Below are positions 33,824 to 44,647 of a stretch of 64,000 nt of DNA, in pieces. The first letter of the stretch is position 1. The number at the start of each line of letters is the position of its first letter. The stretch is from Lineus longissimus (taxonomy: Eukaryota; Nemertea; Pilidiophora; Heteronemertea; Lineidae), in assembly GCF_910592395.1 (NCBI RefSeq), contig NC_088317.1, forward strand, positions 17,096,039 to 17,160,038, written 5' to 3'. The notes beneath the pieces were generated by a model that saw only the letters and a program-made list of their open reading frames with translations, ran no database searches and had not been told where the DNA came from. The translations under genes and the position numbers were made by a program.

Positions 33824-36800
33824 TTCATGATGAAGGGTCGCCATTTTATCATGCTAAGGTCAAGGTTACTTTGAGATCAAGGCCGTATCAACGTATATCA
33901 AAATTTGCTCCTGTATCCGTAGACACAGTGAAAAATTTATCCGAATAAAATGGTCATTCGTCTTCGACATCATGAACCAATTTCACCAAAATTATTTAAT
34001 AGTACATTCCTATAGATTTTTAATGCATTCCATATATCAAACTTTGTACCAATTTTAATGAAAACATGTACATGTATGTGAAATATTCCACATTTTGAAC
34101 CTTTTATACAAATTTTAGCTAATAAAAAAGTAGATTGAAAAAGTCAAATACCGTACATTCGAGAGCAGCAGATGCGGTGGTTTCTATGAGAAGATGTTAA
34201 TACAAAGTTCGTGTCTTACATTATTGCAATAACCTCGCCTCTTCATTAGTAACAGTTGCTAGAAGTGATGCTTCCACCGTGTACTGACTCTGCCACAGGT
34301 TGGTAAGCTAGCGTACATTTGGCCTCTTTCGGTTGGTCACTTCCAGTTGAAGAGGCGGCAAAACGAGCGAGTGATTGACATAATTGTAACTTGCTTAGAA
34401 CAACCGGGGCCGGTCGACAATCATACGTCTTTTTGACATTGTTTGAAATAGAAGTCGAAAGAGCAACAAATTTTCCTCGAAAATTTTTGATATTAATCAT
34501 CCAGGGAACTTTTGAGTAAATTTATTGAGTGAAGGTTTCCACTGAATGTAGATTTGACGCGATATCGCATGAATGTTACAACGAATGCGATCTTTGCATT
34601 GTTTGGGTGCAGTATCGTGTGTAAAACAACAAAGCACTTACGCATGCGTTGCCACAATGCATTCAGTGGAACCCTACCCTGTGCATACATGTACATGTAT
34701 ATCCTACACATCTTTGAATTGTCAATTTCAATGTGTTACATCATAAAAATCTCAATGTTTTGTTTATATGTACGTTGTATAATAAAGCTTACGTTGACAT
34801 TGTATTGTAATATTGTACTGTTATTAAAATGTTTGTGACTGATTATTGTAAAATGGATTAATCCCTGCTTGTATAGCCTGTTTTTTTGCTACACCGGGTA
34901 TATCACTTTAAGCGTAATGCACAACAAATTATGTACATATTACATAAGTATATTCTTGCACAACATATGTGTAACTTTTTTGGTAACTGTACGTCTACAG
35001 TGTTGGTTAAGATTCGATTCATAGATCAGCCTACAAAGACGTGTCCGCTAAAGATTCACTGAGACAGATAAGTTAATGAAAATTGTGATTGTTTTTTTTT
35101 TATTCAGGTGTTTGACCTTGATGGATACCCAACAGACCATCTGTAAACATCCCTCTTCTTGGGCATCTACCTCGTAAATGAGTAGTCCTAAATGGACTAT
35201 CTTGGCAGTGAATAGCCAGCGAGATAGTTTTCTTTCCAATTCACCTGTCAAACCCATTGTCATCATTGATGATAGCTCTTTTTTTCTCTTTTCATATTCT
35301 TCTTTAAATGTTACATATCACAGAGCGTTCTAAATATAGGCTTTACTGTAGTTTTGTTTCGAAAGCTGTGAAATAAATTTCATCTTATGATATGTATATT
35401 AGCGTTTCATCCATTCCTTCATGATTCCTTGCCAACGCGACCTCAAGACGCCTATAGGTCGGAAGAAACCTGTAACTACCATTTCAAGCAATTCCCCCCG
35501 ATTATATTTCACGAAGACTCCTTCATTTTCATGTCCCCCTGGAAAAAATGTCTGGTCCTATTGTATTCTGACGGAATAAGTTATATCTGCTCACCTACGT
35601 ATGTTAATCTGGTGCCCTTCACGTTTTCATATAGGTTTTATATACCGCAATACCCACAACCAGAAGTGGCGGTACCTTTCTTTTTGGTGCCCACGGCTAC
35701 AAGGAACTAATTGACGCGGATGGACAAAAATTATATAGGTCATGTTCAGAAAGACTCAACCAGTGCTTGCCATAAATGGCAAAACATTATCCCAATGGAT
35801 GTCATCGACATTGTGCACTTGATCAATAAAATTTTGAAAAAAAGAAGATATCACGAACACTCACACATGCATGACCCATATTTGATATCAATGGCTCGGT
35901 TCTTCGATGAATGTACGTGTCAAAAATCGTGTAGTAATACACCTGTGCTGTGTGTCAATATACGCATCTGTTGGCACTGACAGAGGCGGACGGTGGCCGC
36001 TGTAGCTCACGTCTATTGATGATAACGGCCGGAACGGAACACCTACTTGACGCTTGGTTCGAACTTCATTGATTAAAACCCGAATGTAGCAAGGGAGAGA
36101 TTATCAAGGGAAACCGCCTGTTCGGAAAAGGCACACGAACCAGTGGGAAGGGTAGGTTTACTCAGCTCAAAAACTCTTCGCTCCGACGCTGATCGATGGC
36201 GAATTTTATCATGCCGAGTGATGTGCATTACCAACATATGGCGATGCATATACCGTATAGAGGTTTTCGATATACAAGTTTGGTTGCTATGGACAGCTTG
36301 TAGCTGAAGCCATTGGAGTACTAGCACATAAAATGCTCGGCCATACATGCGGGTACTCCCAAGGCACCCCTCGGCATGGGGGGGGGGGGGATTCCAATTT
36401 TGAACGAGGTTGCTCCAGTGATTATGCAAAAAACATTCAGATGGAACACGAATCAGGTCCGCCTATCACTTGGCTGATTGGACCAATCAGACCTGAGGTA
36501 ACTTGACCGCCTTACTGCTTTTTCAATGTTGTGCACATACGCATCTTCCTGCGTGTTGTTATACTTTAAATCGGTCCTTAAATGGTCCTGATAAAAAGCT
36601 ACTCAACGGCAGGTTTTGAAAAAAATGGCTATTTTATCAAAAGAAAATATTTGAGAGCTCGTGTAGAAGAGAGAATTATGCTTTTTATATGGCTGTTAAC
36701 ATCACAATATTTGAATCGAAGCTTGGCTGCTGCAGCGTTGGCTGTCCAATATTTACACCACTCTGTGAGAGATTGTAACCAGGTTTCGAGATGCGACCTC

Positions 36801-36875
36801 GAACAGTTAATGCAGACGCTTGCTAGCTATAAACTGTTTTAACAATGTCTGAAGTCTACATCATTGCATTTTCAG
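33824..36875. other. 3'UTR of mini-plakin B and gene-free spacer
   Basis: AATAAA hexamers follow the stop at 33944 and 34121. The rest is A/T-rich with TACATGTACATGTA at 34072 and 34685 and a run of 13 G at 36378-36390. Open frames at 35387-35710 (+) and 36073-36429 (-) have low-complexity or unsupported products. No exon recognised. Confidence 0.5.
33944..33949 (+). terminator. Candidate polyadenylation signal of mini-plakin B
   Basis: AATAAA about 120 nt after the stop codon. A second AATAAA at 34121-34126 would give a longer 3'UTR. Confidence 0.4.
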
Positions 36876-36883
36876 TTGCCAAA

Positions 36884-37969
36884 ATGGCGTCCAATCTGTC
36901 GGCAATCGAGAAACATCTCGAATGTTCCATCTGCTGCGAAACCATCAACGAACCCAAGATACTGGAATCTTGCCACCATGTGTTTTGTAAGAAATGCATC
37001 AGCGATCTTGTAAAATCGAAAAAAGGAAAGAAAAGTTTCCCTTGCCCCGAGTGTCGCGTTATATGCAAGCTCCCTAGCGGAGGTGTAGACGGACTGAAGG
37101 ACGACTCCATGGTTGCAAACTTGGTTCGTCTTCTCAATTTCCCAGAAGATACGGGGAAATGCTTCTTGTGCGCAGGTCAAGATCTAGCAGTTTCCGTATG
37201 CGACTTTTGTGACCTTGACCTCTGTAAGAATTGTAGCCGGCAGCACCACCAAGAGGATCTGGATCATGTAATTTACGACCTTTGTGAAACCCATGGAAAA
37301 AGGATGAAGCGCTACTGCTATAAATGTGAGAAAATCATTTGTGTGACTTGTTACCAGCAAGAACATTCCGCAGAGGACCATGCCACTGGACCATATGGAG
37401 ACTTCGCCTCGAATAATCTCACGTCTTTAACCAAAAAGATTGACGAGATCTCCTATCGAGCAAACTCGACCGAGACACGGATCGAGAAAGTCGAATTACA
37501 AATTACGCAAGCACGGTCAAAAAAGAAGGCGATTATCGACGAATCAAATGCCGCCATTGAGTCCTTGACCCTTGAGACTAATGATGTCCGTATGGAGATC
37601 GAGGCGCTTCAGATCCGCCTCCACCAACTGGAGAGTGAGAGAGAAACCAAAACTGAGGACATGGAGTCACAAATTAAAGTAATTGACAGCGAAAGTTATG
37701 TATATGACGCTGAGGCTTACATGGCGATTGTAACGGAAAAGATTGCAGATCTTGTCTCGACGAGAACGCAGCTTACTCGGTTGGCTGGGGAGTCCGTCCT
37801 CGGGGACGCACACTACGAGGAGGTATTGGAGAGCAAATGCAGACTGGAAGATGCTGAATCAGCATTTATTTGTCTCAAACAAAAAGTGGATGAAATGGAA
37901 CGCAGTTGCTTATCGTCTGATCTATTCATCATGGTTATTTTCGTGCTAGTTTTATATTTAGTATTTTAA
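36884..37969 (+). CDS. TRIM/RING protein with C-terminal membrane anchor
   Basis: Intronless, 361 aa from ATG 36884; an ATG at 36845 is in frame but lies before a TTTTCAG acceptor, and 36884 has the better context (AAAATGG). N-terminal C3HC4 RING: C14, C17, C30, H32, C35, C38, C54, C57, so a likely E3 ubiquitin ligase. A B-box-1-like zinc module covers about 93-128 and a B-box 2 about 134-166 (C134, H137, C145, C148, C153, C156, H161, H166). A coiled coil of about 180-340 should drive dimerisation. Instead of a PRY/SPRY or NHL domain, the protein ends in a hydrophobic segment LFIMVIFVLVLYLVF, which looks like a tail anchor facing the cytosol, as in vertebrate TRIM13 and TRIM59 (ER-anchored). 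ER or another endomembrane is therefore the inferred site. It is convergent with the oxidase gene downstream. Confidence 0.9.
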   Translation: MASNLSAIEKHLECSICCETINEPKILESCHHVFCKKCISDLVKSKKGKKSFPCPECRVICKLPSGGVDGLKDDSMVANLVRLLNFPEDTGKCFLCAGQDLAVSVCDFCDLDLCKNCSRQHHQEDLDHVIYDLCETHGKRMKRYCYKCEKIICVTCYQQEHSAEDHATGPYGDFASNNLTSLTKKIDEISYRANSTETRIEKVELQITQARSKKKAIIDESNAAIESLTLETNDVRMEIEALQIRLHQLESERETKTEDMESQIKVIDSESYVYDAEAYMAIVTEKIADLVSTRTQLTRLAGESVLGDAHYEEVLESKCRLEDAESAFICLKQKVDEMERSCLSSDLFIMVIFVLVLYLVF

Positions 37970-38628
37970 CAGTCTTTTCATGATTGAGAATATGATTGAG
38001 AATATACTCCAGATGCACTGGTCTAAGACCAGTTGATTGATCACTGCGAAATCGCAACAAACCGTGGGAACATGACATCAAGACCATCTGACAACTTGGT
38101 CATTCCATTCCTTGTCTGTCCAAATTGGACATATTGAAAGCGACCATGTGCATATGACATCTAACTTGAAAGGAATATTCAGAATCGGCCTTTTTGTTCA
38201 TGTACTGAACTACCTGTGGGTGGTAATCTCGACGAGACCTTCTAAAATACATATTTATACTACATGTACTTTCATCGTGTCGTAGGTAAACATCCTGAAT
38301 CCTAAGAGATCCGTCTCCGGATACTAATACGCCTAGCACGCAACGCATGATCGACAATGACATCTATGTTCTTTGGTTAAAGTAAAGGCAAAGGCACACT
38401 ACGTAGTGTACCAAAAGAAAAGAGCTCGTTCCAAAATCTAAGTAATGACCTAATAGCAAGTGACTCTCCTAATCAAATTATACCTGCCCCTGACCAGTAA
38501 GTTCAGGTTAATTCATTGACCGGTGCATAATGTCCTTTGAAAGCAGTTATCTTTGCCCAAAAGGGAAGATACGGATTCCTTGCTCCAGAGAACTCCCGAT
38601 CATCACAATCTTCTTTGAACGCCGATTG
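37970..38628. other. Convergent spacer between TRIM and oxidase genes
   Basis: Holds the 3'UTRs of both genes. An octanucleotide TGATTGAGAATA is repeated back-to-back near 37982-38001. I see no canonical AATAAA in either orientation. Confidence 0.4.
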
Positions 38629-38825
38629 TTACAGCTTTTCATCGATACTATCATATCTGTTTTCGTCATCACCAGTCAAGCCGTCATTACCTGACAAATT
38701 CAAATTGTTACTCGATTGGGGACGCTTAGGTTCTTGTTTCTGGCGGCAGCAACAGACGACGGCGATCACGATGAAAATGAGAACGAGGCATACGATAACT
38801 CCGACGCATGCCCAGAATGCAACAC
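38629..38825 (-). CDS. Second exon of the multicopper oxidase: membrane anchor and tail
   Basis: On the minus strand an acceptor (CTTCCATTACAG) opens 197 nt. The two leading bases complete the arginine split at the donor 39285/39284. It encodes 64 residues: a hydrophobic helix VAFWACVGVIVCLVLIFIVI continuing AVVCCC, then RQKQEPKR and an acidic cytoplasmic tail ending SIDEKL, with TAA at 38631-38629. The exon junction restores a frame that otherwise stops two codons after the donor, which is strong support for splicing. Confidence 0.9.
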
Positions 38826-41316
38826 CTGTAATGGAAGAAAACTACTGAAAGACGGTTAGAAAAATGCCGAAATTCTCGATAAGCTTTCATTGCCGAACAT
38901 CAGCGGGTCGGCTGAGTGGATCCAAATCTTGTTGGTCAAGACGGAGCTGGCAACTTGGCCTTGTCATTACAATCGCTGTCGACAATATCGAATTCGTCCA
39001 ACTCATGCCAGACCTGACAATAGTTATACGTGTTCTGCTCAGGTGGCTGATCACAAGAGGCATTCGACAAACAGGTTACCTTGTCTCTTCGAAAAAAAGA
39101 CATCAACCGCTACGCTTATGCATACGCTACTGACATCAGATTAACGCAAGATCTCATTCACGAACTTTTTAAACTTACATTCCTAGGAAGGAGAAGACGC
39201 TAATAAAATCAACATGACGTCTTCTCCTTCCTGGGAAAATTAAGAACGTGCAGGATCTGGACCTCACTAAGGCCCTTTACTTACGGTAGTTAAATTTATC
39301 TTGCTTTTCTCTCTCTGCGGATCCGCCCTGCCCTCCATACCCGTAGACCCCGCCATACTTGAAGTTCCTGCATGTCGGAAAATCTTTGGGAGGTTTGGGG
39401 ATCATGTCCTTGGCTTCTCTCACTAACATCGTCATCCCATCCAGGTTATGCATCTCGATATGGCAATGCATGATCCATACACCGGGGTTGTCGGCCTTGA
39501 AGCGGATGATCACATAGCTACTGGACGGAAGGATGATGGTGTCCTTGAGAGGGGCGTTCTTCAGGTTCAAACCAGGGATATTGTCCCCCACCCACGAGCT
39601 ATTGGCCCAGGTCGCAGCGTTACAGTACGACTTCTCGCGATTCGGATTGCCATTACAGTTGATGTCCAAGTTGTCCCCTGTGATTTCTCCAGTTGTAGAG
39701 TTGTACTGCGCGTATCCCATTTTCACCACGTAGAAGCTGTGACCGTGCAAGTGTATCGGGTGTCCCCAGCCCTTCCCGGCGCCCATGTTCACGAAAACCA
39801 TCTGGACTGTGTCCCCGTACTCAATGTCAACGTGGTAGGTGCAGGAACATACCTTTCCTATGCCGCACTTCGTCGGGTCGCACCCCCACTGCATCTCGTC
39901 CATCTGCGTGAGTGCACTGACCGTAGGATGCTTGAAAGCTCGACCATTCACTGAGCCAGGTGTCCAAGTCTTCGTCCCCGGCAAGGCGAAATTCAAGAAG
40001 AATTCCTTGTAACTGGAACTGCTAGCTTTTGGTGCATCTCCTTCTTGCCCACGAAGTTGATCAATTAACATGCACTCTGTGTTCGATCCTTGTGGGTAAT
40101 ATTTAAACGGGCAATTCAGGACCTTGCATGGTTTGCTTGCAGTACATTTTCGTCGTGATGTCGTTGGTTCCAAAAGGGGATCGATGCCCTCGTAGTTCAA
40201 GATGGCTTCTGCGATGTGCTCGAAGCCAACTTCTAAGGTCTCTGCCCGGATCATAAAGTTTTTCGCCGTTTGGTTTGCTTCCAGCATGACGTCAAACCTC
40301 TCTCCCGGGTTGATGATGAAGGATTCAACTGCAACTGGATCTACATCGAATCCGTCCGTAGCAACAACAAGCAGCTCGTGTCCATCAACAGAGACCCTAA
40401 AAGGGAACATCGCTCCTGCACCGATCACACGGAATCTGTACTTGCTTCCCTTCTTGACCTTGAACTTCGTCAAGGGCGCGCCGTTGTTGGAGTTCGGCTT
40501 CGTTGGGTCATGATACCGCCCGCGACCGTTGATGAGGCCCGATTGATAATAGAACCGATGGAACTTCCCCCCATCAAGGCTACGAGTGCTGCTGATCTTG
40601 GTCGTACCCTGGTACGTCCCGTAGAGAAACTTGTAGAACATCATCTCCGAGGTCCAATCATGGTTGTAGTCTTGAAGCATCAACAAATGTTCTGCAGATT
40701 CCGCGGTATTCGGGACCGGTTTGTTTTTAATGATGAAAGCCCCGTACATTCCCATTGTGCGCTGTGTGCCCACATGACCATGGTAGAAGTAGGTGCCGCT
40801 AGGTTGGAAGATTTTGAAGTTGTGGGAGAAGGTTTGCCCTGGGTTGATTGGGCACTGTGAGACGTACCCAACGCCGTCAGCGAAAGGAGTCCCACGCTGG
40901 TGAATGCCGTGAAAATGCATGGAAATCGCTACGTCCAGTAGACGGTTGACAATATGCACTGTGATGTTTTGACCTGAGTAGACAGTCAGTGTCGGTCCGG
41001 GGAAGGATCCGTTCACAACATACAATATCCGGGAATTTGGGAATCCGTCCGCAGCGATGACGTCATTCACAGGCTTCGCCCCGGTGTAGTTATTTTTGGA
41101 CGAGTAGTAGAACATTTGACCGTTTAAAGGTATCGTCATCTTTTTGTCGTCGACATTCGTCAGCGCCACCACCACGTGCAGCCAGTATTCGCATGCCGCC
41201 ATGTCTGGTCTGCAGGGTTCAGATGGCGGGATAAATTGGGAAGGTTCTTCTGCGTTGTTTATGCCAGCCATCATTATCATGGCGGCGCAGATGGCCAACA
41301 GCGTTTGCGCAGTCAT
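38629..41316 (-). CDS. Laccase-like multicopper oxidase, type I membrane protein
   Basis: Exons 41316-39285 and 38825-38629, 742 aa. A signal peptide (about 1-22) leads into three cupredoxin domains. All four copper motifs are present: HFHG (134-137), HGH (179-181), HPIHLHGH (519-526) and HCHIEMHNLDGM (617-628), in which C618 bridges type 1 and type 3 copper and M628 is the likely axial type 1 ligand. The enzyme should oxidise phenolic or similar substrates with reduction of O2 to water. Several NxT/NxS sites suggest glycosylation. A helix at about 680-702 and a 40-residue cytoplasmic tail tether it to the plasma membrane with the active site outside. Invertebrate laccases act in cuticle, shell or pigment crosslinking, defence and metal handling; which applies here is not visible. 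The start lies one base after a TATTTTCAG acceptor. Confidence 0.93.
39180..39237. repeat. 20-bp hairpin in the oxidase intron
   Basis: Arms 39180-39199 and 39218-39237 (AAGGAGAAGACG and its complement at the core) pair with one mismatch around an 18-nt loop. It is about 50 nt inside the intron from the donor. Confidence 0.8.
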
Positions 41317-41526
41317 TCTGAAAATAGAAAAATCGTGGAACCTGCAATACTTCAGTTAAATACGGATGCATTGTACATCATATTATGGTACGGTGTGTTG
41401 CTAAATTTGACATGCAGAGCAATTGTAACCTTGGTCGGTCTCAGTTATTAATTTAGTTTTTGCCATTCGACAAGTTTACGTGACCTGCCAAATCACAAAC
41501 CAATATATAGTGATCGATTAGATTTA

Positions 41527-41642
41527 GGTGATATGAATAAAGACTAGTAAATGCTTTTATCTAAATCTCCATGTACATTTACACTAAGCCTTCCTGTACA
41601 AAACCGGAGTAAAAGCATTTGCTAGTCTTTATTCATATCACC
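41527..41642. repeat. Foldback element with 33-bp arms
   Basis: Arms 41527-41559 and 41610-41642 are complementary with a single mismatch and enclose 50 nt. The core of the left arm reads ATGAATAAAGACTAG. It lies about 210 nt upstream of the oxidase start codon. Confidence 0.85.
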
Positions 41643-42375
41643 CATTGTCATTTGGGCAGCCACGCTTTCCTCCAATGTTGGGCAGTCTTTGATATGCTGC
41701 CTGGATGTGCTGCCAGGCTTCATCCGGAGGACATGCCCAGGTGATGGTTTAAACAGAATGATTGATAAAACGGGGGAACTACATGCATGTAAACGTGCTG
41801 CCGGCTGTCTTCTCAATCATTTTGTCAATAACCGAATAGAATAGAATTTCCTAAATTCCATTCAATAGTATTCACAATTCTGACGCCCCATTTCATGAAA
41901 TAGGTCAATAGGGTACAGTTTTGGGTTAAGTCAACTTGGAAAACCTTTAGAATGTTGTCTGAAGAGAATAACCAGAGCTGACTGACTGCCAACTCTCAAG
42001 TCAAACGCTATCCATCAAAATGTATTTCTAAATATTGTAAACGGTCAGTTTTTCGTGAGCGTTGTTGTATTTTCGTGGATTCGCCCAAAAAAATTGACAG
42101 GCGATATTAAAATTCGGGAAAATATTTGTTGATGGAAAAATCCGCCGTGATAAAAATCGCTGTTTTTTTTCGCAAATCGCAAATCGCTAAATTAAAGAAA
42201 TGGTTGACCGTACATTGCCTGTTGAGATAATAGTGCCTTCCGAAATACGGGGTGCATGTACATGTATGTACACTATATGTACACGTACCATTATATTATT
42301 TTGCCCCACATATATACCTCGCAGTTAAAAGAATTCAGGCCTAGCCCATTACACGGTCTATTATATATATAAAAA

Positions 42376-42660
42376 TGATGCTTATATAGCGCAGTATCCA
42401 GACAATTGTCCGCTCAATGCGCTTTACAATGGAAACCCCAACTCATCCAAAGACCTCCCAAAAGAGGTGGGTTTTCAGAAGGACTCTGAATGAGTTAAGG
42501 TTGTCGCACAATCTCAGTCGTTCGGGTAGAGCATTCCAGAGCTGTGGGGCTGCGAGAGAGAAAGCCCGGTCACCGTATGATGGTACAACCGGCTTTGGAC
42601 TCACCCGCAGCCTGACACACCCCTGCGATCGCAGGTCAAACGAGTGAGACTGCGCGACAA
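42376..42660 (+). repeat. TATATAGCGC-type dispersed repeat, copy 1
   Basis: CTTATATAGCGCAGTATCC and CTCAATGCGCTTTACAATGG, then AAGAGGTGGGTTTTCAGAAGG and ATTCCAGAGCTGTGGGGC. This text pattern is familiar from dispersed repeats in many marine invertebrate genomes (memory, not a search). The repeat class is not identified. Confidence 0.5.
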
Positions 42661-42710
42661 TGAGCTCGGAAATATAAGATGGAACGAGTCCATAGATTGC
42701 TTGAAAAGCT

Positions 42711-42838
42711 TAACCAAAGCCCGCTCGCACCAAGGCCTTATTTTCCATTGTTTTACAGTCTTATCAAAGGGTCATCCGGCCAATCTTGATGACATCGACT
42801 CTCACGAAACAGCTTTCAGGGTGTCGAACCGGCTCGGG
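42711..42838 (-). repeat. Dispersed repeat family R1, copy 5
   Basis: Reverse copy: CAAAGCCCGCTCGCACCAAGG, CAGTCTTATCAAAGGGTCAT and ACGAAACAGCTTTCAGG in inverse family order. It directly abuts the TATATAGCGC-type repeat. Confidence 0.65.
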
Positions 42839-43696
42839 AAAAAAAACACGAAATGATAAAATATATCGGATTGAACATTCACACCTACCTCCTATCTGGT
42901 GGCCTCCAAAGGACTGAATGAAAAACGGCTAAGCAAAAATTCCAAGGTCAGTTGGTATACCGGTAATTCTCACGTAGCGGCTGCGTCAACATTCACAATT
43001 TCAAATCACGTATGAAATCTCAACAAAATGACTACGTATTTTTTTGGTTTCTAATCAAAGACAATCTCACTTTTGACAAAAAGTTCAATAAAATTCAACA
43101 ATGTTTTAGTTTATCATGAAGGAACCAAACCGTGTTATACATGGTATGTGAACTTTTCCTGTATATCTTATAAGCATCGCACGAGTATCTCGTTTCAAAA
43201 GGGGTTGCATGTGACATCTCAAATATGACAAGGTAAGTGAGCCCGTAATATAGGTTAAATCAACTCGGGGAACCTTTTGTAAAATCAGGCTGATTGTCCG
43301 AGTAAATGCTAAACCGTCCCAGTTGAAACAAGTTGTTTATTTACCTCGTTTCTACATAAAAAGGCGTTGTCTCTGTCATCCTACCAACGCCTCAACAATT
43401 CACGAACAACGCTAGCAGGATCGCTGATGGTATTTCGTTTCGCCTATAAAAGGTCGTTACCAATGACGAAAGTAACTCACATATCAACTCAAGGTTATTT
43501 GAAACGACATTAAAAACAACTGTTATTTCCAGTACAGGGGCACGTCTCAAGTAATAGCTGTTAACGATTAAAAACAGCTAACAGTATTCCTGGCTATTAC
43601 CAGAGGCGACTAAATCTCCACCCTGATGTGATAGCCTTGGTGGTTCACCGGTGAGAATGCTGGTTTCGATCTGATGGTCATGCGTTCGACTAAATA

Positions 43697-43972
43697 AAAA
43701 AAAGAGACTTATATAGCGCTAAATCCAACTGGTTTCAGTCGCTCAAAGCGCTTCACATTATTACCCCTAGCTATTGGCCTGTACATTCTTGGTCCAAGCT
43801 CTACTCTGTGGGAGTATTACAGGTTCGAGCTGCAGCTATACAGCGCTCAGGACTAACATTCATAGTGTGCCAACTCTGCCAGCTAGGTACCCATTTACTC
43901 CTGGGTGGAGAGAAGCAAGTAGGGTTAAGTGCCTTGCTCAAAGACACAAAGACGAAACAGCAGTGACCCTTG
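43697..43972 (+). repeat. TATATAGCGC-type dispersed repeat, copy 2
   Basis: CTTATATAGCGCTAAATCC, CTCAAAGCGCTTCACATTA and the widely seen block GGGTGGAGAGAAGCAAG with GTGCCTTGCTCAAAGACACA. It underlies the first half of the 159-codon frame at 43774-44253, which I therefore do not call a gene. Confidence 0.55.
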
Positions 43973-44543
43973 AATCCACTACGTTTTCCTCTTTTTTCCT
44001 CATCATTTACTTGGTTTTTGCTATCTTCTTGTTGAGTCTGTACGGAGGATCTGACCTGAAGTGTGTGTTCAGTTCATTAGATAGCAGCACACGTGCCCAT
44101 CACATCCCATTATGCGTGATTCCAATAGGATGTCCCAGTTTACATTCATATACCTTATGGCTTGGAAAGGAGGACACGATCACCTTTTATCATGCCAACT
44201 CGATCACATTCATATACATTTTATACAGTTTGCTGTTTAGTGTAGTGCATTAAAGTTCAAATGCTATAGAACATGTAGGATTACTCATTATGAGAGTTTG
44301 ACGAATTCCCCGGTTGCAACTTCAGCGGGCAGCATGGTCGGTGATTGATTGACAAGGGCAGCCCAGTAGCCTAAGGTAAGAAGAGGCCTTGTGGTCAGTT
44401 CGGGATCCCGGAATCCCGGGTACCACCTGACGACCCACGAACGAACCTGACCGAGCATCCCAATAACAGTGAGCTACCGTCCGCCATCCAGAAGGTGTCG
44501 CTCGCCGCTCTTCGACCGGATACATGTGCTATTCCTTCTGCAG

Positions 44544-44647
44544 TCTCGCTCATTGGTGAAGATTCCAAAGAATAACAAGGACTATCATCCAGGTTCGGTT
44601 CCCGAAAATCATGTGATAAATCCATATCGTCGTTCTAACTCGAAGGG
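44544..44647 (+). CDS. Orphan exon candidate of an unrecognised gene
   Basis: Acceptor TATTCCTTCTGCAG opens 104 nt that end at a strong donor (AAGGG, then GTAAGT). The open frame reads SRSLVKIPKNNKDYHPGS and then VPENHVINPYRRSNSKG, phase 0 in, 2 out. Both splice signals are good and the peptide looks protein-like, but no partner exon with matching phase was found nearby and I recognise no family. It could be an upstream exon of the glutamate receptor transcript or a separate gene. Confidence 0.3.

Noticed and set aside
39448-39954. 168-codon plus-strand frame
   Set aside because: It is the antisense shadow of the oxidase coding exon.
43774-44253. 159-codon plus-strand frame with hydrophobic stretches
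   Set aside because: Its first half is the TATATAGCGC-type repeat and its second half is low-complexity A/T DNA that reads as hydrophobic residues.
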